In this document: in pieces, positions 4,990-6,770 of the stretch
Layout of the letters: the number at the start of each line of letters is the position of its first letter
How positions within the stretch are numbered: position 1 is the first letter of the stretch
NCBI GenBank assembly: GCA_031732875.1
Contig: JAVMKL010000063.1
Coordinates: 1-6,770, forward strand
Length of the DNA: 6,770 bases
Source: JAVMKJ01 sp031732875
Lineage (GTDB): Bacteria; Pseudomonadota; Gammaproteobacteria; Competibacterales; Competibacteraceae
Direction of reading: 5' to 3'
Program-made: the position numbers and the translations under genes
The notes under the pieces: generated by a model
Seen by the model: only the letters and a program-made list of their open reading frames with translations
Told to the model about the DNA's origin: nothing
Databases searched by the model: none

Positions 4990-5841
4990 ATGCAGACCCT
5001 TCGCTATATTTTGACCATCGCCTGCCCGGACCGGGTCGGCATCGTCGCCGCCGTGTCCGGCGTGCTGGCCACCCACCGCGGCAACATCGTGGAATCCAGT
5101 CAGTTCAGCGATACCGAATCGGGCCGCTTCTTCATGCGGTTGGTTTTCGATCTGGACGAAGCGATCGAACCGGTGCTGCTGAAGGATTTCACCCCCCTGG
5201 CCCAAGAGTTCGAAATGGACTGGCGCCTGTACGATCCGCGGCGGCAACCGCGGGTCATGATTCTGGTGTCCAAAGCCGAGCATTGCCTGAACGACCTGCT
5301 GTACCGGCATCGCACCGGGGCGCTGCCGATGGAGATCACCGCGATCGTGTCCAACCACCTCGAGCTGGCGCATCTGGCGGAATGGCATGCGATTCCCTAC
5401 CACCATCTGCCGGTGACGGCGGCGACCAAGCCGGAACAGGAGCGACGGATCCTGGACCTGGTCGAGCGGACCCGTACCGAACTGGTGGTGCTCGCCCGCT
5501 ACATGCAAATTCTGTCGCCGGAGTTGTGTCAGTCCTTGGCGGGGCGGGCCATCAACATTCACCATTCCTTCCTGCCGGGGTTCAAGGGGGCCAAGCCCTA
5601 TCATCAGGCCTACGCGCGGGGCGTGAAGCTGATCGGCGCCACCGCCCATTTCGTCACCGCCAATTTGGACGAAGGCCCGATCATCGAACAGGAAGTGGAA
5701 CGGGTGGATCACGCTCACACGCCCGAGCAACTGGCGGCGGTCGGCCGCGACATCGAGAACGTCGTGCTGGCCCGGGCGATTCACTATCACCTGGAGCGGC
5801 GGGTGTTTCTGAACGGTAGCAAGACGGTGGTGCTGCGTTAG
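4990..5841 (+). CDS. purU: 10-formyltetrahydrofolate deformylase (PurU)
   Basis: From ATG 4990 the protein has 283 residues and begins MQTLRYILTIACPDRVGIVAAVSG, an N-terminal ACT domain (about the first 75 residues). The C-terminal formyltransferase fold spans about 88-280. Its catalytic Asn, His and Asp are visible in the INIHHSFLPGFKGAKPY stretch and in the later NLDEGPIIEQ segment (N189, H191 and D227 counted from 4990). PurU hydrolyses 10-formyl-THF to formate and THF, balancing one-carbon pools and supplying formate for purine synthesis by PurT. In E. coli it is regulated by methionine and glycine, fitting the ACT domain. An ATG two codons earlier (4984) is open, but the Shine-Dalgarno position argues against it. 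rssA ends 60 bp upstream; the membrane-protein gene begins 9 bp after the stop, with its Shine-Dalgarno touching the purU stop codon. Confidence 0.95.
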   Translation: MQTLRYILTIACPDRVGIVAAVSGVLATHRGNIVESSQFSDTESGRFFMRLVFDLDEAIEPVLLKDFTPLAQEFEMDWRLYDPRRQPRVMILVSKAEHCLNDLLYRHRTGALPMEITAIVSNHLELAHLAEWHAIPYHHLPVTAATKPEQERRILDLVERTRTELVVLARYMQILSPELCQSLAGRAINIHHSFLPGFKGAKPYHQAYARGVKLIGATAHFVTANLDEGPIIEQEVERVDHAHTPEQLAAVGRDIENVVLARAIHYHLERRVFLNGSKTVVLR

Positions 5842-5850
5842 GGCGGCGGC

Positions 5851-6543
5851 GTGGTCATCGACCCTCTTTATCTCGCCGCCTTCCTGATCGGGCTGACCGG
5901 CGGCGTGCACTGTTTCGGCATGTGCGGCGGCATCGTCGGCGCCCTGACCCTCGGCCTGCCGCCGGCGCCGGGGCATCCGCTGCTGGCGCGCCTGCCGTAT
6001 CTGCTGGCCTACAATCTGGGCCGCATCGCCAGCTACGCGACCGCCGGAGCGCTGGCCGGCGGGGTCGGGGCGTGGGCGGCGCATTGGGTGTCCGTGCATC
6101 GTGCCCAACTCGGGCTGCAAGTATTAGCCGGGCTGTTCATGATCCTGCTGGGATTGTATCTGGCCGGCTGGTGGCGGGGTTTGAGCCGGCTGGAGCAAGC
6201 CGGCGGGGTGCTGTGGCGACGGATCGAGCCGCTGGGCCGGCGCTTCTTTCCGGTGCGGACCCCGGTCCGAGCGCTGGGGATCGGGTTGGTGTGGGGCTGG
6301 CTGCCGTGCGGGCTGGTCTACAGCGTGCTGGTGTGGGCGGTCGGCGCCGGCGGAGCACTGGAAGGGGCTTTGCTGCTGCTGAGTTTCGGGCTGGGCACCT
6401 TGCCGGCGCTGCTGGCGATGGGAACGGCGGCGGCGGCGCTGGCGGGGTTCGTGCGCCGGCCGGCGGTACGGTGGACCGCCGGAGCGCTGGTCATTCTGTT
6501 CGGGCTGTACGAGATCGGGCTGGCGGTCCGGATGGTGAGTTGA
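5851..6543 (+). CDS. DsbD/TauE-SafE-like integral membrane protein
   Basis: A 230-residue, very hydrophobic protein with about six membrane segments (roughly 5-33, 48-74, 88-108, 140-163, 168-192, 205-226). The N-terminal signature GLTGGVHCFGMCGGIVG has C21 and C25, and GWLPCGLVYSVL has P152-C153-G. This places it in the family usually annotated as sulfite exporter TauE/SafE and overlapping the DsbD transmembrane domain (DsbD_2). Related genes are often found next to cbb3 oxidase assembly genes (ccoGHIS); the paired cysteines suggest thiol exchange or metal handling, but the substrate is unknown to me. No cco gene is visible here. The start is GTG at 5851, chosen because AGGG sits eight bases upstream and the first helix begins at once. 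It lies 9 bp after purU, so probably on the same transcript. Confidence 0.85.
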   Translation: MVIDPLYLAAFLIGLTGGVHCFGMCGGIVGALTLGLPPAPGHPLLARLPYLLAYNLGRIASYATAGALAGGVGAWAAHWVSVHRAQLGLQVLAGLFMILLGLYLAGWWRGLSRLEQAGGVLWRRIEPLGRRFFPVRTPVRALGIGLVWGWLPCGLVYSVLVWAVGAGGALEGALLLLSFGLGTLPALLAMGTAAAALAGFVRRPAVRWTAGALVILFGLYEIGLAVRMVS

Positions 6544-6568
6544 ACGGTCCTCTTCCGATCCGACGAGA

Positions 6569-6605
6569 GTCAGCCAGAGAGCGATATTTTCGCTTTTTGG
6601 CTGAC
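6569..6605 (+). terminator. 16-bp stem-loop after the membrane-protein gene, possible terminator
   Basis: GTCAGCCA (6569-6576) pairs perfectly with TGGCTGAC (6598-6605). Within it GAGAGCGA (6577-6584) pairs with TCGCTTTT (6590-6597), including two G-U pairs, around the loop TATTT. The stem is uninterrupted only as plus-strand RNA; on the complement three inner positions do not all pair. The inner stem AGCGA/TCGCT followed by four further Ts (6595-6598) could act as an intrinsic terminator for purU and the membrane gene. The outer arms continue past the Ts, so a leader structure for the next gene is an alternative. Confidence 0.55.
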
Positions 6606-6660
6606 CCTGCCGCCATGTGCTCGCCCTGTCTTGCCCGATCCGTCCGGGGGAGATTGTGAG

Positions 6661-6770
6661 ATGACGCTGAAACGCCGCTTGCCGAAGCTGATGCTGATGC
6701 TGCTCTGCGGAATGATCGGGCCAGCCGTTGGCGCTCCTTCGCTATGCGGTTCGGACGAGCAGGTTTTTTT
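6661..6770 (+). CDS. N-terminus of an exported protein of unknown function
   Basis: The right edge cuts this gene after 36 codons. The visible part has a basic start (MTLKRRLPK), a hydrophobic stretch LMLMLLCGMIG and a likely signal peptidase I site after AVGA (22-25), giving a mature start PSLCGSDEQVF. C16 lies inside the hydrophobic stretch, and the MLLCG context is not a convincing lipobox. The ATG has a strong GGGGGAG eight bases upstream and lies 117 bp after the membrane-protein gene, with the stem-loop at 6569-6605 between. The visible frame runs into a seven-T tract at the window edge. The early Cys of the mature protein suggests a disulfide or metal role, but I do not recognise the family with certainty. 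Confidence 0.6.
   Translation, partial: MTLKRRLPKLMLMLLCGMIGPAVGAPSLCGSDEQVF

Noticed and set aside
3421..6120. An 899-codon open frame on the minus strand opposite moaB, rssA and purU
   Set aside because: It is rich in His, Arg and Gln with no domain pattern, and is a mirror of three well-supported plus-strand genes in GC-rich DNA.
6615..6659. A 14-codon frame ending one base before the last gene's ATG, as a leader peptide
   Set aside because: No Shine-Dalgarno and no runs of diagnostic codons; its position is probably chance.
1..6770. tRNA or rRNA genes, CRISPR arrays, toxin-antitoxin pairs, phage genes or a defence system
   Set aside because: I looked on both strands and saw no supporting pattern; nearly all DNA outside the 152-401 element is accounted for by ordinary housekeeping and stress genes.

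Overview
The window reads as chromosomal DNA of a GC-rich proteobacterium, most likely a gammaproteobacterium. The translated proteins (DegQ, CbpA, MoaB, RssA, PurU) look closest to the gammaproteobacterial members I know, and rssA next to purU echoes the E. coli purU-ychJ-rssA-rssB neighbourhood. The lineage is an inference from remembered protein patterns; no search was run. It is mostly housekeeping and stress genes, and I found no defence island, CRISPR array, prophage or RNA gene.

Left half, minus strand (read right to left from about 3425): a candidate heat-shock promoter leads into a small heat shock protein (Hsp20), a CbpA-type J-domain co-chaperone and a periplasmic DegQ/HtrA protease. 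These three form a compact proteostasis operon: a cytoplasmic holdase, a DnaK co-chaperone and an envelope protease/chaperone. The Hsp20 leader can fold so that part of the Shine-Dalgarno sequence and the start codon are paired, which would suit an RNA thermometer. GC-rich hairpins without T-tracts sit at the cistron junctions. Beyond degQ, on the same strand, lies the start of trpG/pabA (glutamine amidotransferase of anthranilate or aminodeoxychorismate synthase), cut by the left edge.

Between degQ and trpG is the clearest unannotated object: a 250-bp non-coding element with 17-bp imperfect terminal inverted repeats (15 of 17 identical) and a 3-bp TTA target duplication. It looks like a MITE mobilised by an IS5-type transposase. 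Removing it leaves degQ and trpG only 46 bp apart, so the insertion probably split a former read-through arrangement.

Right half, plus strand: moaB (molybdenum cofactor), rssA (patatin-like hydrolase), purU (10-formyltetrahydrofolate deformylase), a six-helix DsbD/TauE-like membrane protein and the beginning of a gene for an exported protein. moaB-rssA and purU-membrane protein are tightly spaced pairs (15 and 9 bp). purU has a weak promoter of its own, and a strong 16-bp stem-loop follows the membrane-protein gene. The divergent 123-bp region between hsp20 and moaB carries both the hsp20 promoter and a plus-strand stem followed by seven Ts.
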